Positions 46,076 through 54,935 of a stretch of 64,000 bases of DNA are shown here, piece by piece. Every line of letters starts with the position of its first letter. Position 1 is the stretch's first letter. A program made the translations under genes and the position numbers. The stretch spans positions 1 through 64,000 of the forward strand of contig SIAI01000021.1 of assembly GCA_009691855.1 (NCBI GenBank). The letters are read 5' to 3'. The notes under the pieces were generated by a model. That model had not been told where the DNA came from and made no database searches. It worked only from the letters and a program-made list of their open reading frames with translations. This DNA comes from Planctomycetota bacterium. Lineage in GTDB: Bacteria > Planctomycetota > UBA1135 > GCA-002686595.

Positions 46076-47329
46076 ATGGCGCTCTTCTTGGCCCTGCTCG
46101 CCGCTGGATCGGCCCTGTTCCAGGACGCCGTCGAGCTCGGTCCGGGCGCGCTCGCGGCGGCCGAGGCGCGCCTCGGCTGGCGCACGCTCTTCGACGGCCA
46201 TTCCCTCGCCGGCTGGCACGCCTTCGGAAAGCCCGGCGCGGCGGCGGAGGGCTGGAGCGTGGTCGACGGCGCGCTGCACCACGCGGCCGCGGCCGGCGGC
46301 GGCGACCTGGTGAGCGACGAGCGCTTCAGCGACTTCGAGCTCGAGTTCGAGTGGCAGGTCGCCGCGGGCGGCAACAGCGGCGTGAAGTACCGCTTCGCCG
46401 ACGAGCGCCGCCTCGGGCGCGTGCTCGGGCCGGAGTACCAGCTGCTCGACGACGCCGTGCATCCCGACGCGCAGAAGCCCGAGACCTCCGCGGCGTCCCT
46501 GTACGCGCTCTATCCCCCGCTCGAGAAACAGCTGCGCCCCGCCGGCGAGTGGAACCGCGCGCGCATCGTCTCGCGCGCCAACCACCTCGAGCACTGGCTC
46601 GAGGGCCGACGCGTGCTCACGGCCGAGGTCGGCAGCGCCGACTGGGAGGCGCGCCGCGCGGCGAGCAAGTTCGCGGCCGACGAATTCTTCGCGCGCGTGC
46701 AGCCCAGCCCCTTCGCGCTGCAGGACCACGGCGACGCCGTGTGGTTCCGCAACCTGCGCGCGCGCGACCCCGCCCTCCCTCCCGAAGCGACGCGCGCCCT
46801 GTTCGACGGCCAGACGCTCGCCGGCTGGACGCTCACCGGCAAGGGCGAGGTCGGACTCGAGAACGGCGAGCTCGTCGGCAAGGGCGGCGACGGCAAGGGC
46901 TTCCTCGTGTACGAGCGCCCGCTCGCCGACTTCGTGCTCGAGCTCGAGCTCAAGAACGACGCCCCCGCCAACTCCGGCATCCAGATCCGCAGCCGCCTCG
47001 AGAACGGGCTCGTCTTCGGCTACCAGATCGAGGTCGATCCCTCGCCGCGCGCCTGGTCCGGCGGGCTGTACGAGGAGGGCGGCGCGTGGATCCAGTCGCT
47101 CGAGCACGACGAGTTCGCGCGCGGCGCGTTCCATCCCGGCGAGTGGAACCACTACCGCATCGAGTGCTGCGGCCCGCTGATCCGCGCCGCCGTCAACGGC
47201 ATCCCGACCTGCGATTTTCGCGAGGCCAAGGTGCGCAGCGGCGTCCTCGCGCTGCAGCTCCACGACCCCGCGACGCGCATGCGCTGGCGCAACCTGCGCC
47301 TCTGGGAGCTGACAGCGCCGAAGCGCTAG
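46076..47329 (+). CDS. Secreted protein with two DUF1080 (3-keto-disaccharide hydrolase-type) domains
   Basis: A 417-residue protein with a signal segment (MALFLALLAAGSALFQ) and two tandem DUF1080 units. The first starts near TLFDGHSLAGWHAFG and contains GGNSGVKYRF and GPEYQLLDD; the second starts near ALFDGQTLAGWTLTG and contains PANSGIQIRSR and GYQIEVD. DUF1080 is a concanavalin-like fold acting on or binding polysaccharides and is abundant in planctomycetes. It diverges from pilT by 79 nt. Its stop overlaps the converging methyltransferase stop at a shared CTAG. Confidence 0.88.
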   Translation: MALFLALLAAGSALFQDAVELGPGALAAAEARLGWRTLFDGHSLAGWHAFGKPGAAAEGWSVVDGALHHAAAAGGGDLVSDERFSDFELEFEWQVAAGGNSGVKYRFADERRLGRVLGPEYQLLDDAVHPDAQKPETSAASLYALYPPLEKQLRPAGEWNRARIVSRANHLEHWLEGRRVLTAEVGSADWEARRAASKFAADEFFARVQPSPFALQDHGDAVWFRNLRARDPALPPEATRALFDGQTLAGWTLTGKGEVGLENGELVGKGGDGKGFLVYERPLADFVLELELKNDAPANSGIQIRSRLENGLVFGYQIEVDPSPRAWSGGLYEEGGAWIQSLEHDEFARGAFHPGEWNHYRIECCGPLIRAAVNGIPTCDFREAKVRSGVLALQLHDPATRMRWRNLRLWELTAPKR

Positions 47330-48015
47330 CGCGTCAGCTCGATCAAGAACACCTCGCGCGTGCGGAGGTCGCCGGCGCGGTCGAGGCTCGGGTCGAGCAC
47401 GCGCACGACCTCGTTGGTGGCGCGGAAGCCCAGGCGCGCGAGTTCGTCGAGGCAGCCCTGCAGGTAGGCGCGCGCCGGATCGGCCAACAAGATGGCGCCG
47501 CCGGGAGCGACGTGCGCGGCCAGCGCGCGCGCGACCGGCGCGGGGTGGCCGGCCTCGTAGAGGATGTCGCTGCCGACGACGTAGTCGAAGCGCCGCGCGA
47601 GGTCGGCGCTGCGCCAGTCGAGCTCCAGGTATTCGAGCGCGTGGGCTGCGAGCTCGTTGAGCGCCAGGTTGCGCGCCAGGAACGCCGGCACGTCCGGGTG
47701 CAGGTCGGTGGCGGTGACGCGCGCGCCCAGCTTCACGGCCACCAGCGCGGGCAGCGCGAGGCCGCAGCCGAGCTCGAGCACGCTGCGCCCCGCGAGCGCG
47801 CTCCCGCGGCGCGCCAGCTCCTCGGCCAGCGCGCGCGCGGCCGGCCACACCACGCCGAAGTATGGGCACAGGTCGCGCTCGAGCTCGTCCTCGCGCAGCT
47901 CGGCGCGCGCGAGCAGCGCGTTCATGGCCGCATCCAGATCGGCCAGGGTCACGAACGACAGCGCGATGTCGCCGAAGCGCTCGCGCACCTCCTTCAGCGC
48001 ATAGGGCAGGCTCAA
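47326..48015 (-). CDS. SAM-dependent methyltransferase (protein/lysine methyltransferase-like)
   Basis: A class I methyltransferase of 229 residues with motif I LELGCGLALPAL, an acidic post-I region (TATDLHPD) and GSDILYEAGHP, resembling the METTL/nicotinamide N-methyltransferase-like group. The TTG start at 48015 overlaps the stop of the upstream monooxygenase gene (TTGA), suggesting translational coupling; no ATG precedes the conserved part in the space available. The substrate is unknown. Confidence 0.8.
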   Translation of the reverse strand: MSLPYALKEVRERFGDIALSFVTLADLDAAMNALLARAELREDELERDLCPYFGVVWPAARALAEELARRGSALAGRSVLELGCGLALPALVAVKLGARVTATDLHPDVPAFLARNLALNELAAHALEYLELDWRSADLARRFDYVVGSDILYEAGHPAPVARALAAHVAPGGAILLADPARAYLQGCLDELARLGFRATNEVVRVLDPSLDRAGDLRTREVFLIELTR

Positions 48016-48356
48016 CTGCGCGCCACCAGGCTGCGCGTCCGCTCGACGCGCGCCACGCGCAGCTCGAAGGCCGCGTACCACTCGCGCCGGCCGCGCGCCT
48101 GGGCCACGAGGTGCTCGGCGTGCGCCTGCCAGGCGGCGATCACGGCCTCGTCGCGCCAGTAGGAGACGGTGATGCCGAGGCCGCTAGCGTCGCGCACGGA
48201 CTCGACGCCGAGGTACCCGGGCTGGGCGCGCGCGAGTTCGAGCATGCGCTCGGCCATCGCGCCATATGCGTTCTCGCAGCTGGTGCGCAGCGAGCTGAAG
48301 ATCACCGCGTAGTAGGGCGGCGCGGGCAAGGCCGTGGCGAGACCGGAGTCGCTCAT
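48012..48356 (-). CDS. Antibiotic biosynthesis monooxygenase (ABM) domain protein
   Basis: A 114-residue ferredoxin-like dimeric domain. YYAVIFSSLRTS, RMLELARAQPGYLGVESV, GITVSYWRDEAVIAAWQAH and GRREWYAAFELRVARVER show the family pattern with the W-x-D-E-A motif. Such enzymes oxidise small quinoid substrates or act in stress responses. ATG 48356. The downstream methyltransferase starts within its stop codon. Confidence 0.85.
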   Translation of the reverse strand: MSDSGLATALPAPPYYAVIFSSLRTSCENAYGAMAERMLELARAQPGYLGVESVRDASGLGITVSYWRDEAVIAAWQAHAEHLVAQARGRREWYAAFELRVARVERTRSLVARS

Positions 48357-48537
48357 GGCGCGGATCCTGCTCGATTCGGCGCCCGGCACCAAGCCCGCGT
48401 GGCTGTCGGCGCACATTCCGGCGGCGCCGGAACCCGCGCGGAGGCCCGGCGCGGGATTTCGAGCGCGACCTGCGTCCTTCTCGCCCCGCACGCGTCTCCA
48501 GGGGTGCCCAATCGACCAGCAACGAGGAACCACGACC

Positions 48538-48987
48538 ATGAACACCGCCCCCACCGCCACGCGTCTCGCCAGCCACGTCTCCATCGACACCGCCGACCTG
48601 GCGCGCTCCGCCGCCTTCTACCGCGCCCTGTTCGGGGTCGAGCCGGTGCTGGAAAAACCCGACTACGTGCGCTTCTGGCCGGCCGAGCTCGGCCTGGTGC
48701 TGGCCCTGAACGCGTGCCCGCCCCGCGCGGCCGGCACAGGAGCGCTGCAACACCTCGGCATCCTGTTTCCCGACGCGGCGGCCCTGCGCACGGCGCGCGA
48801 GCGTCTGGCCAAGGCCGGCTTCACGAGCAGCGGCACGGAGCACACCGTGTGCTGCTACGCCGAGCTCTACCAGTTCTGGGCCACCGACCCGAGCGGCGTG
48901 CGCTGGGAGCTCTTCCTGGCCCACGCGGAAGTCGTCGAGCCCGCGCCGACACCGAGCGCGTGCTGCGCCCCGAGCTGCTGCTCGTAA
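48538..48987 (+). CDS. ArsI/CadI-like VOC-family metalloenzyme
   Basis: A 149-residue vicinal-oxygen-chelate protein. HVSIDTADLARSAAFYRALFG, LQHLGIL, TVCCYAELYQFWATDPSGVRWE and a C-terminal Cys-rich tail (SACCAPSCCS) match the ArsI/CadI group, whose members cleave carbon-arsenic bonds of organoarsenicals or are cadmium-induced. The Cys pair in TVCCYA is the metalloid-binding element in that family. The next gene, a Cys-tailed ECF sigma factor, starts 1 nt after its stop, so the pair is co-transcribed. Confidence 0.85.
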   Translation: MNTAPTATRLASHVSIDTADLARSAAFYRALFGVEPVLEKPDYVRFWPAELGLVLALNACPPRAAGTGALQHLGILFPDAAALRTARERLAKAGFTSSGTEHTVCCYAELYQFWATDPSGVRWELFLAHAEVVEPAPTPSACCAPSCCS

Positions 48988-48988
48988 C

Positions 48989-49570
48989 ATGCAAGCCATG
49001 AGCCCGTCGAGCGAACTCGAGCACCTGTGGCGCGAGTCCAGCGCGCGCCTGCGCGCCTGGTTCGAGCGCCACGCGAACGCCGCCGACGCCGAGGACCTCG
49101 TGCAGGAGACCTTCATCCGCGTCCACGCGCGCCTCGACACGCTCCTGGACGCGGTCAGCGTGCGCGCCTGGATCGGCACGATCGCACGCAACGTGCTCGT
49201 CGACCACCGGCGCCGCCGCGCGACGCGCGGCGCCGACGTCGCCGTGCTCGACGAGCCGCCGCAGCCCGAGCCGGACGAGGAGAACCTCGACCGCACCGTG
49301 GCCGGCTGGCTCGAGGACCACCTGCGCGAGCTCGAGCCCGCCGACGCCGAGGCCCTGCGCGTGGTGGACCTCGAGGGCCGCACGCACAAGGACCTGGCCG
49401 AACGCGCGGGCCTCTCGCTCTCCGGCGCCAAGTCGCGCGTGCAGCGCGCCCGCAGCAAGCTGCGCCAACGCCTCGAGGACTGCTGTGCCTTCGCCTTCGA
49501 CGCGCGCGGCGGGATCCTCTCGGCCGAGAAGCGCCGCCGCGAGTGCTGCGAGGACGAGGGCTGCGGGTGA
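48989..49570 (+). CDS. ECF sigma factor with a cysteine-rich C-terminal tail (CorE/SigZ-like)
   Basis: A 193-residue sigma-70 family factor. Region 2 has ADAEDLVQETFIRVH and WIGTIARNVLVDHRRRR. Region 4 has the DLEGRTHKDLAERAGLS helix-turn-helix. After region 4 a tail of about 30 residues carries LEDCCAF, RECCEDEGCG, so five cysteines, resembling metal-sensing tails of CorE or the tail of SigZ. No anti-sigma gene follows, consistent with a sigma factor that senses its own signal. Together with the adjoining ArsI/CadI-like enzyme this suggests metal or metalloid control. Confidence 0.88.
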   Translation: MQAMSPSSELEHLWRESSARLRAWFERHANAADAEDLVQETFIRVHARLDTLLDAVSVRAWIGTIARNVLVDHRRRRATRGADVAVLDEPPQPEPDEENLDRTVAGWLEDHLRELEPADAEALRVVDLEGRTHKDLAERAGLSLSGAKSRVQRARSKLRQRLEDCCAFAFDARGGILSAEKRRRECCEDEGCG

Positions 49571-49848
49571 GGGGCGTGGCACAGGCGGTGCCGAACTCGC
49601 CGCGTTCCTGTGGCAGCTCTGACGTGCGAGTCTTGGCGTTCGACGCGAGGGACGCGAGCGTTGCAGATCGGGTTTGAGTTGCGCGAGAAGAGTGCGCAGG
49701 CCTCGCGCAGATCGCTGACTCGCTAGGATCGGGTCGCTCTTCCCGCGCAGGCCCGATGAACGCTAGAACACCCCGCTCCAGCCTCTACCCCTTCCGCCAT
49801 CCGGACGAACTGCGAGGACACGCTGGACGGCGCGGAAGGCGGATCGCG

Positions 49849-50970
49849 ATGAATCCGAGTCGGGACAAGGAGCGCCGGAACGACTCCAGGCCCGCGTCGA
49901 TTGCTGGTGCAGGAAAGGCCCTCGGCGTCTTCCTGATCAGCCTCCTTGGAGCCAGCCATGCGCATGCATGGCAGAAGACGGGCAAGGTGGTCCGGTGCAC
50001 CCTCGAGTCCGAGGCCCTTGCGGACAACACCCTGGACCTGCCGGGGTTCGGAAGCCTCGAGGTGTATCTACCGCCCTCGTATGAGACCGATTCGAGCCGG
50101 AGGTATCCCGTGCTCTACTTGCTGCACGGGATCGGCGGAACCTCGCACGACTGGACCGAACAGGGGCCCACGATCCAGAGGGTCATGGACGAACTGGTCG
50201 AGCAGGGACGCATCGGCGAGTTCCTCGTCGTGATGCCCACCGCGCGGACCCCTTTCGGCGGCAGCTTCTACGTGAACTCGCCGGTCAATGGCCGCTGGGA
50301 CGACTTCTTCGCGGGGGATCTCGTGCCGTTCATCGATGGAGAGTTCCGGACGCGCGCCGAGCGAGAGTCCAGAGCCATCGCCGGGCACTCGATGGGCGGC
50401 TACGGAGCCTTGCGATTGACCATGGAGCATCCGGAACTCTTCGCCGACGTCCTGGCGCTGTCTCCGGCATGTCTCGACGTGAGCGACGACCTCGGCCCAT
50501 CCAATCCGACCTGGGCCAGGATGAGCGAGTATCGGGACATGCCCGCTCTGGTGGATCAGGTCCGCAACGGGAACGTCTATCCCATGTCGCTCCTGGCCGT
50601 GGCGGCGGCCTTCTCGCCCGACGTCGGTGCAAGCCCCTTCCCCGTGAAGCTGCCCTACCGCGTGACGAAGGCAGGCGTCGAGCCTGTCGAAGACGTGCTC
50701 GCACTCTGGAAGCGGTTCGCCATCGCCCCTGCCGCCCGGACCCGCCCGGGGGCCTTCAAGAACCTCCGCTTGCTCTATCTGGACTACGGATACCGAGACG
50801 AGTACCCCCACATCCCCTCCGGCGTCGAAGCCCTGCACGGCGTCCTCGCGAGCCAGGCCATTCCACACGTTCTCGAGGCCTATGCCGGAACGCACAACGA
50901 CGTGCTCTGGAAGCGTCTGTCGGAGCGTGTGCTGCCTCTGCTCGGTGCCACGCTGGCTCCCGGAAGGTAG
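49849..50970 (+). CDS. Secreted esterase D-like alpha/beta hydrolase
   Basis: A 373-residue exported hydrolase. ATG 49849 precedes a signal segment (GKALGVFLISLLGASHAHA); an in-frame ATG at 49756 would add 31 residues before it. The esterase-D/feruloyl esterase pattern is clear: YPVLYLLHGIGGTSHDWTEQ, the nucleophile elbow GHSMGGYGALRL (Ser), and C-terminal YAGTHNDVLWK (His). The 49571-49848 stretch upstream shows no gene or clear promoter. Confidence 0.86.
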   Translation: MNPSRDKERRNDSRPASIAGAGKALGVFLISLLGASHAHAWQKTGKVVRCTLESEALADNTLDLPGFGSLEVYLPPSYETDSSRRYPVLYLLHGIGGTSHDWTEQGPTIQRVMDELVEQGRIGEFLVVMPTARTPFGGSFYVNSPVNGRWDDFFAGDLVPFIDGEFRTRAERESRAIAGHSMGGYGALRLTMEHPELFADVLALSPACLDVSDDLGPSNPTWARMSEYRDMPALVDQVRNGNVYPMSLLAVAAAFSPDVGASPFPVKLPYRVTKAGVEPVEDVLALWKRFAIAPAARTRPGAFKNLRLLYLDYGYRDEYPHIPSGVEALHGVLASQAIPHVLEAYAGTHNDVLWKRLSERVLPLLGATLAPGR

Positions 50971-51026
50971 CTGAACAGCACGACCAGCCGCCGCGGCGAG
51001 CACGCGCGCTATCCTCGCGCGCCCCG

Positions 51027-51866
51027 ATGCCGGTTCTGCTGTCCCTGTGCGCCGCGTTCGCCTATGGCGCGGGCGATTTCTTCGGCGGCTTGAGCGCGCG
51101 GCGTGCGTCGGCGCTGGCGACGGCGTTCCTGGTGCAGTTCGTGGGCTTCGCGGGCTTGCTCGTGCTGCTGCCGTTCACGGTCGAGCACGCGCCCGACGCC
51201 ACGACGCTCGGCTGGGGCGCGTGCGCTGGGCTGTGCGGCGGCCTCGCGGCGCTCACGCTGTATCCGGCGCTGGCACTGGGCAACGCCAGCGAGGTCGCGC
51301 CGCTCTCGGCGGTGATCGGCACGGCGCTGCCCGTCCTGTTTGGCATCTCGCAAGGCGAGCGCCCGAGCACCAGCGCCTGGGCCGGGATCGCGCTGGCGGT
51401 GGCGACGATCGTCTTGGTCTCGGCCGACGGCCGCGCGAGCACGAGCGATCCCGCGCGCCGGCGCCGAGCGCTCGTTCTCGCCGCGGCCTCGGGCGTGTTC
51501 ATCGGCGTATTCCTGATCGCCTTCGAGCGCGCCGGGACGGGTCAGGGCATCCTGCCGCTCTTCATCGCGCGCGCAAGCTCGGTGCCGCTGTTCGCGCTGG
51601 TGCTGTTCGCGCGCGAGCGGCGCCTGTGGCCGAAGGGCGTCTCGCCCGCCACCGCGATCACCGCGGGCGTGTTCGACATCGGCGCGAACGGCTGCTTCCT
51701 CTACGCGCTGGCCAGCGCGCCGCTCTCGATCGTGGCCACACTCTCGAATCTATATCCGGCCTTCACCGTGCTCCTTGGTGTGCTCGTGCTGCGCGACCGG
51801 CCTCGGCCGGTGCAGAAGCTCGGCCTGGGCCTCGCGCTCGCCGCGATCGTCTTGATCACGCGATGA
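51027..51866 (+). CDS. EamA/DMT-superfamily transporter
   Basis: A 279-residue inner membrane protein with ten predicted helices in two EamA repeats (SLCAAFAYGAGDFFGG; AITAGVFDIGANGCFLYALA). PLSIVATLSNLYPAFTVLLGVLVLRDRP is the conserved closing element of the family. It probably exports or imports a small metabolite; the substrate cannot be assigned. ATG 51027. Its stop overlaps the next start (ATGA). Confidence 0.85.
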   Translation: MPVLLSLCAAFAYGAGDFFGGLSARRASALATAFLVQFVGFAGLLVLLPFTVEHAPDATTLGWGACAGLCGGLAALTLYPALALGNASEVAPLSAVIGTALPVLFGISQGERPSTSAWAGIALAVATIVLVSADGRASTSDPARRRRALVLAAASGVFIGVFLIAFERAGTGQGILPLFIARASSVPLFALVLFARERRLWPKGVSPATAITAGVFDIGANGCFLYALASAPLSIVATLSNLYPAFTVLLGVLVLRDRPRPVQKLGLGLALAAIVLITR

Positions 51867-52387
51867 AGTTGCTCGCCCTCGTCGTCGGCGGCCTGCTGTT
51901 CGTCGCCGGGCTCCTGTACCTCGTGGGCTCGTTCGTGCCGCGCGAGCACCGCGCCGCGTGCCGCTCGACGTTCGCGGCCAGCCCGGAGACGCTCTTCGCG
52001 CTGCTCGCCGACGTCGAGGGCAGCGTCGCCTGGCGTCATGAGCTCAAGTCCGTGCGCGTGCTCGAGCCCCTCGACGGCAAGCCCAGTTTCGTCGAGGAGA
52101 GCAGCCAGGGCTCCGTGCGCTACGTCATCGAGTGCGACGAACCGCCGCACACGCGCGTGCTGCGCATCGCCGACGACGAACTCCCCTACGGTGGCACGTG
52201 GACCTTCGAGCTCAGCCCGAGCGCGAACGGCACCACGCTCACCCTCACCGAGGACGGCTTCGTGAAGCCGCCGATCTTCCGCGCGCTGGCGCACTTCGTC
52301 TTCGGGTACCACTCGACGATGGAGGGGTACCTCTCGAACGTCGCCAAGAAGCTGGGCGAGCGCGTGACGGTCGAGCGCGGGCAGTGA
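51863..52387 (+). CDS. SRPBCC-fold protein with an N-terminal membrane helix
   Basis: A 174-residue protein with an N-terminal anchor (LLALVVGGLLFVAGLLYLVGS) and a START/Bet v1-like SRPBCC domain: RSTFAASPETLFALLADVEG at the beginning and TTLTLTEDGFVK in the late strands. SRPBCC domains bind hydrophobic ligands in a deep cavity. It overlaps the EamA gene by 4 nt and may serve the same substrate. The 184 nt after it hold nothing recognisable. Confidence 0.8.
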   Translation: MKLLALVVGGLLFVAGLLYLVGSFVPREHRAACRSTFAASPETLFALLADVEGSVAWRHELKSVRVLEPLDGKPSFVEESSQGSVRYVIECDEPPHTRVLRIADDELPYGGTWTFELSPSANGTTLTLTEDGFVKPPIFRALAHFVFGYHSTMEGYLSNVAKKLGERVTVERGQ

Positions 52388-52571
52388 TCTGCGCCCTTCA
52401 GTCCTCGAGCATCAAGTTGTCGAGCACAACCACCGGTCATAGGCCGGCGATGAGTTCGTTCAGATCCTACGGAATGTAGCCCGCGCGCGTGGCCATGGAA
52501 CGCGTCTCGGCCGTGTGCCTGGGCGAGGAACCGCCGAACAAGACGCGCAAACGCATCCTCGCGGCGCGTGC

Positions 52572-53786
52572 TCAGCGCGAGCAGGCCTGGAACTGGAACC
52601 AGTCGCCGCCGAGCGGAATCCGCTCGCTCACACGTCCGAAGGGCGAGGTCTCGGCGTCTGGGCGGTGCGCGAAACCGTAGTGGACGGTGCCGTCGGACAT
52701 CCAGACCTTCTCGAACGTCTGGAAGTACGAGCCGCCTTGCGCATCGCGCCGGAGTTCGATCTCCCAAGGCCCGATGCTCCGCAGGCCGTCGCCCGGCGCG
52801 GCGATGCAGGCCTCGAACTCGCCGCGGTAGAGCGCGAACGCCGCGCGCCGTGGGAGGTCGAAAGCGACCAGAGCACTCGCGACGAGCGCCAGGACGCCGG
52901 CGAGGCATGCGTACCAGAGGGTCCGCGCCGCCCGCGGAAGCTCGCGGATCAGGAGCTCGAGCGCGAGGTGCAGGCCACCGAGCAGCGCCAGCCCGGCGAG
53001 CACCAGCACGTGGGCCGGCGGGATGCCGTCCAGTCCGAGCGCGGTCGCGCAGAGGGACACGGCGAGGAGCACCGAGCTCGCGCGCAGCAGCCAGAGCGCG
53101 GCGCGCCTACGCGCAGGCAACGGCGCCGGATCGAGCCCCGCCGGCAGCTCGCGCAGCAAGAAGCGCGAGGCGAAGAACAACCCGACGAACCAGGGCGCGC
53201 TCTGGAGCCACACCCAGACGAGCTGCCCCGGCTGAGCGAACAGCGTGCGCGAGGAGACCACGGCGCCGAAGGCGCAGAACAGGGTCGCCGCCGCGAACCA
53301 GGCGTCGGCCGCCGCTCGCGGGTGGAACGCGGCGCGCGTCGGGCGCGGGCGACGCCGCGCCAGCGCCGTGCGCGCGATCACGTAGGCCCAGGCCAGCGAG
53401 ACCAGCGCGAGCGCCAGCGCGAAGACCATCCCGCCGTCGCCGCTCTCGAGGCGTCCCGGACACAGGCTCTCGAAGCCGAGCCCGCCGGCCCACACGGCGC
53501 TGAACGCGGACCAGCCGACCGCCGCGACGCGTGGCTCGCCCTCTTCCGGCGCGCTCGGCGCGAGGGCGAGCGAAGCGACCCCGGCGAGCACGAGCCCGAA
53601 GACGCCCAGCGAGGCGAGCAGGACGAGCCCGAGGATCCACTCCGTCCCGCACCAGCCAAGCGGCGCGCACGCGCACAGGAGCACGGTGAGCACGAGGACC
53701 CTGCGCACGTCGCCGCCGATGCCGGAGCGCAGCGTGTCCAGGAGCGCGCTGCCGCCGCCCCGCTTCCGCTCCCCGCTGACGCGCAC
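52572..53786 (-). CDS. Polytopic membrane protein of unknown function
   Basis: A 404-residue protein from GTG 53786, with about nine hydrophobic helices (for example VLVLTVLLCACAPLGW and LVLAGLALLGGLHLALELLI), an Arg-rich loop in the middle and a hydrophilic C-terminal domain of about 110 residues ending in GDWFQFQACSR. I do not recognise the family. It lies 11 nt after fabH in the same direction, so it may belong to the same transcript. Confidence 0.65.
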   Translation of the reverse strand: MRVSGERKRGGGSALLDTLRSGIGGDVRRVLVLTVLLCACAPLGWCGTEWILGLVLLASLGVFGLVLAGVASLALAPSAPEEGEPRVAAVGWSAFSAVWAGGLGFESLCPGRLESGDGGMVFALALALVSLAWAYVIARTALARRRPRPTRAAFHPRAAADAWFAAATLFCAFGAVVSSRTLFAQPGQLVWVWLQSAPWFVGLFFASRFLLRELPAGLDPAPLPARRRAALWLLRASSVLLAVSLCATALGLDGIPPAHVLVLAGLALLGGLHLALELLIRELPRAARTLWYACLAGVLALVASALVAFDLPRRAAFALYRGEFEACIAAPGDGLRSIGPWEIELRRDAQGGSYFQTFEKVWMSDGTVHYGFAHRPDAETSPFGRVSERIPLGGDWFQFQACSR

Positions 53787-53797
53787 GGAGCGCGATC

Positions 53798-54820
53798 CTA
53801 CCACCGATACAGCGCCGCGCCCCAGGTGATGCCGCTGCCGAACGAGCAGGACAACACCAGCATCCCCGGCTTCAGCACGCCCTCGCGCACGGCCTCCGAG
53901 AGCCCGAGCGGGATCGTGGCCGCGGTGGTGTTGCCGAAGCGCTCGATGGTGCTGAATACCCGTTCGCGCGGCACGCCCATCACGTCGGCGTAGTCGTGGT
54001 TGATGCGCAGGTTGGACTGGTGGATCACGAACAGGTCCACGTCGCGCACCTGGAAGCCGTGGGCGGCGAGCGCGGCGCGCGAGACCTCGGGCATGCGCTG
54101 CATGCAGATGTCGTAGAGCTCGCGGCCCTTCATCTGCGGGTGCGACTCGCTCGCGTGGACGAGCTCGGGCGTCACGAACTTGCGGTTCATCGTGCCGGGG
54201 TGCTGCCACAAGAGGTGGCCGAGCAACGCGCCGTCAGAATGCAGGTGCGTGGAGTACAGGAACGATTCCTTCGAGCGCGTCGAGGTGTCCGCGACCTCGG
54301 CCGCGGAGAGCACCACCGCGCCCGCGCCGTCGCCGAACAGCACGGTCACGTTGCGCCCGCGCGGGGTCATGTCGAGCAGCTTCGACTGCAGCTCGGCCCC
54401 CACCAGCAGCACGTGCTTGTGTACGCCGGCGCGGATGTAGAGGTCGGCGATCTCGAGCCCGTACAGGAAGCCCGAGCACTGCGCGCGCACGTCGAAGGCC
54501 GGGATGCCGGGCAGGTCGAGCTTCTCCTGCAGGAAGCAGGCGGTCGCCGGCGCAGCCGCGTCGGGCGAGAGCGTGGCCACCACGATCAGATCGAGCGCGT
54601 CCTTGGGAAGCTGGGCGTGCTCGAGCGCGCGCAACGAGGCTTGCAGCGCGAGGTCGGAGGTCGCCAGGCGCGGATCGCGGTCGGCCCAGTAGCGCTGGCG
54701 GATGCCGGTACGGCGCGTGATCGCCTCGGCCGAGATCTCCATCGGCCCCTCGAGGTCCTCGTTGCGCACGAGGTGCGGCGGGACGTAGCCACCGACGCCG
54801 GCGATGCGGGAGCGCAGCAT
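53798..54820 (-). CDS. fabH: 3-oxoacyl-ACP synthase III (KASIII)
   Basis: A 340-residue thiolase-fold enzyme. The catalytic Cys lies in RAQCSGFLYGLEIA, the His in FVIHQSNLRI and the Asn in RFGNTTAATIPLGLS. It also has GDGAGAVVL and the C-terminal SFGSGITWGAALYRW. FabH condenses acyl-CoA with malonyl-ACP to start fatty acid synthesis. The insertion around HLLWQHPGTMNRKF and the solitary location (no fab neighbours) leave open a specialised KASIII-like role. ATG 54820. Confidence 0.9.
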   Translation of the reverse strand: MLRSRIAGVGGYVPPHLVRNEDLEGPMEISAEAITRRTGIRQRYWADRDPRLATSDLALQASLRALEHAQLPKDALDLIVVATLSPDAAAPATACFLQEKLDLPGIPAFDVRAQCSGFLYGLEIADLYIRAGVHKHVLLVGAELQSKLLDMTPRGRNVTVLFGDGAGAVVLSAAEVADTSTRSKESFLYSTHLHSDGALLGHLLWQHPGTMNRKFVTPELVHASESHPQMKGRELYDICMQRMPEVSRAALAAHGFQVRDVDLFVIHQSNLRINHDYADVMGVPRERVFSTIERFGNTTAATIPLGLSEAVREGVLKPGMLVLSCSFGSGITWGAALYRW

Positions 54821-54935
54821 GGAATTCGTTGCCGGGGCAGCCCTGGAGGCACTCGCGAGCGCGGCCGCCGCGCACCGGTCGTCGTGGAAGATACCCGACG
54901 CAGCACGGCGGGGCGCGCTCTCGCCGCGCCGAGCC

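Noticed and set aside
52489-52680. 63-codon plus-strand frame before the membrane protein gene
   Set aside because: It overlaps the conserved C-terminal end of the minus-strand gene at 52572 and has no domain.
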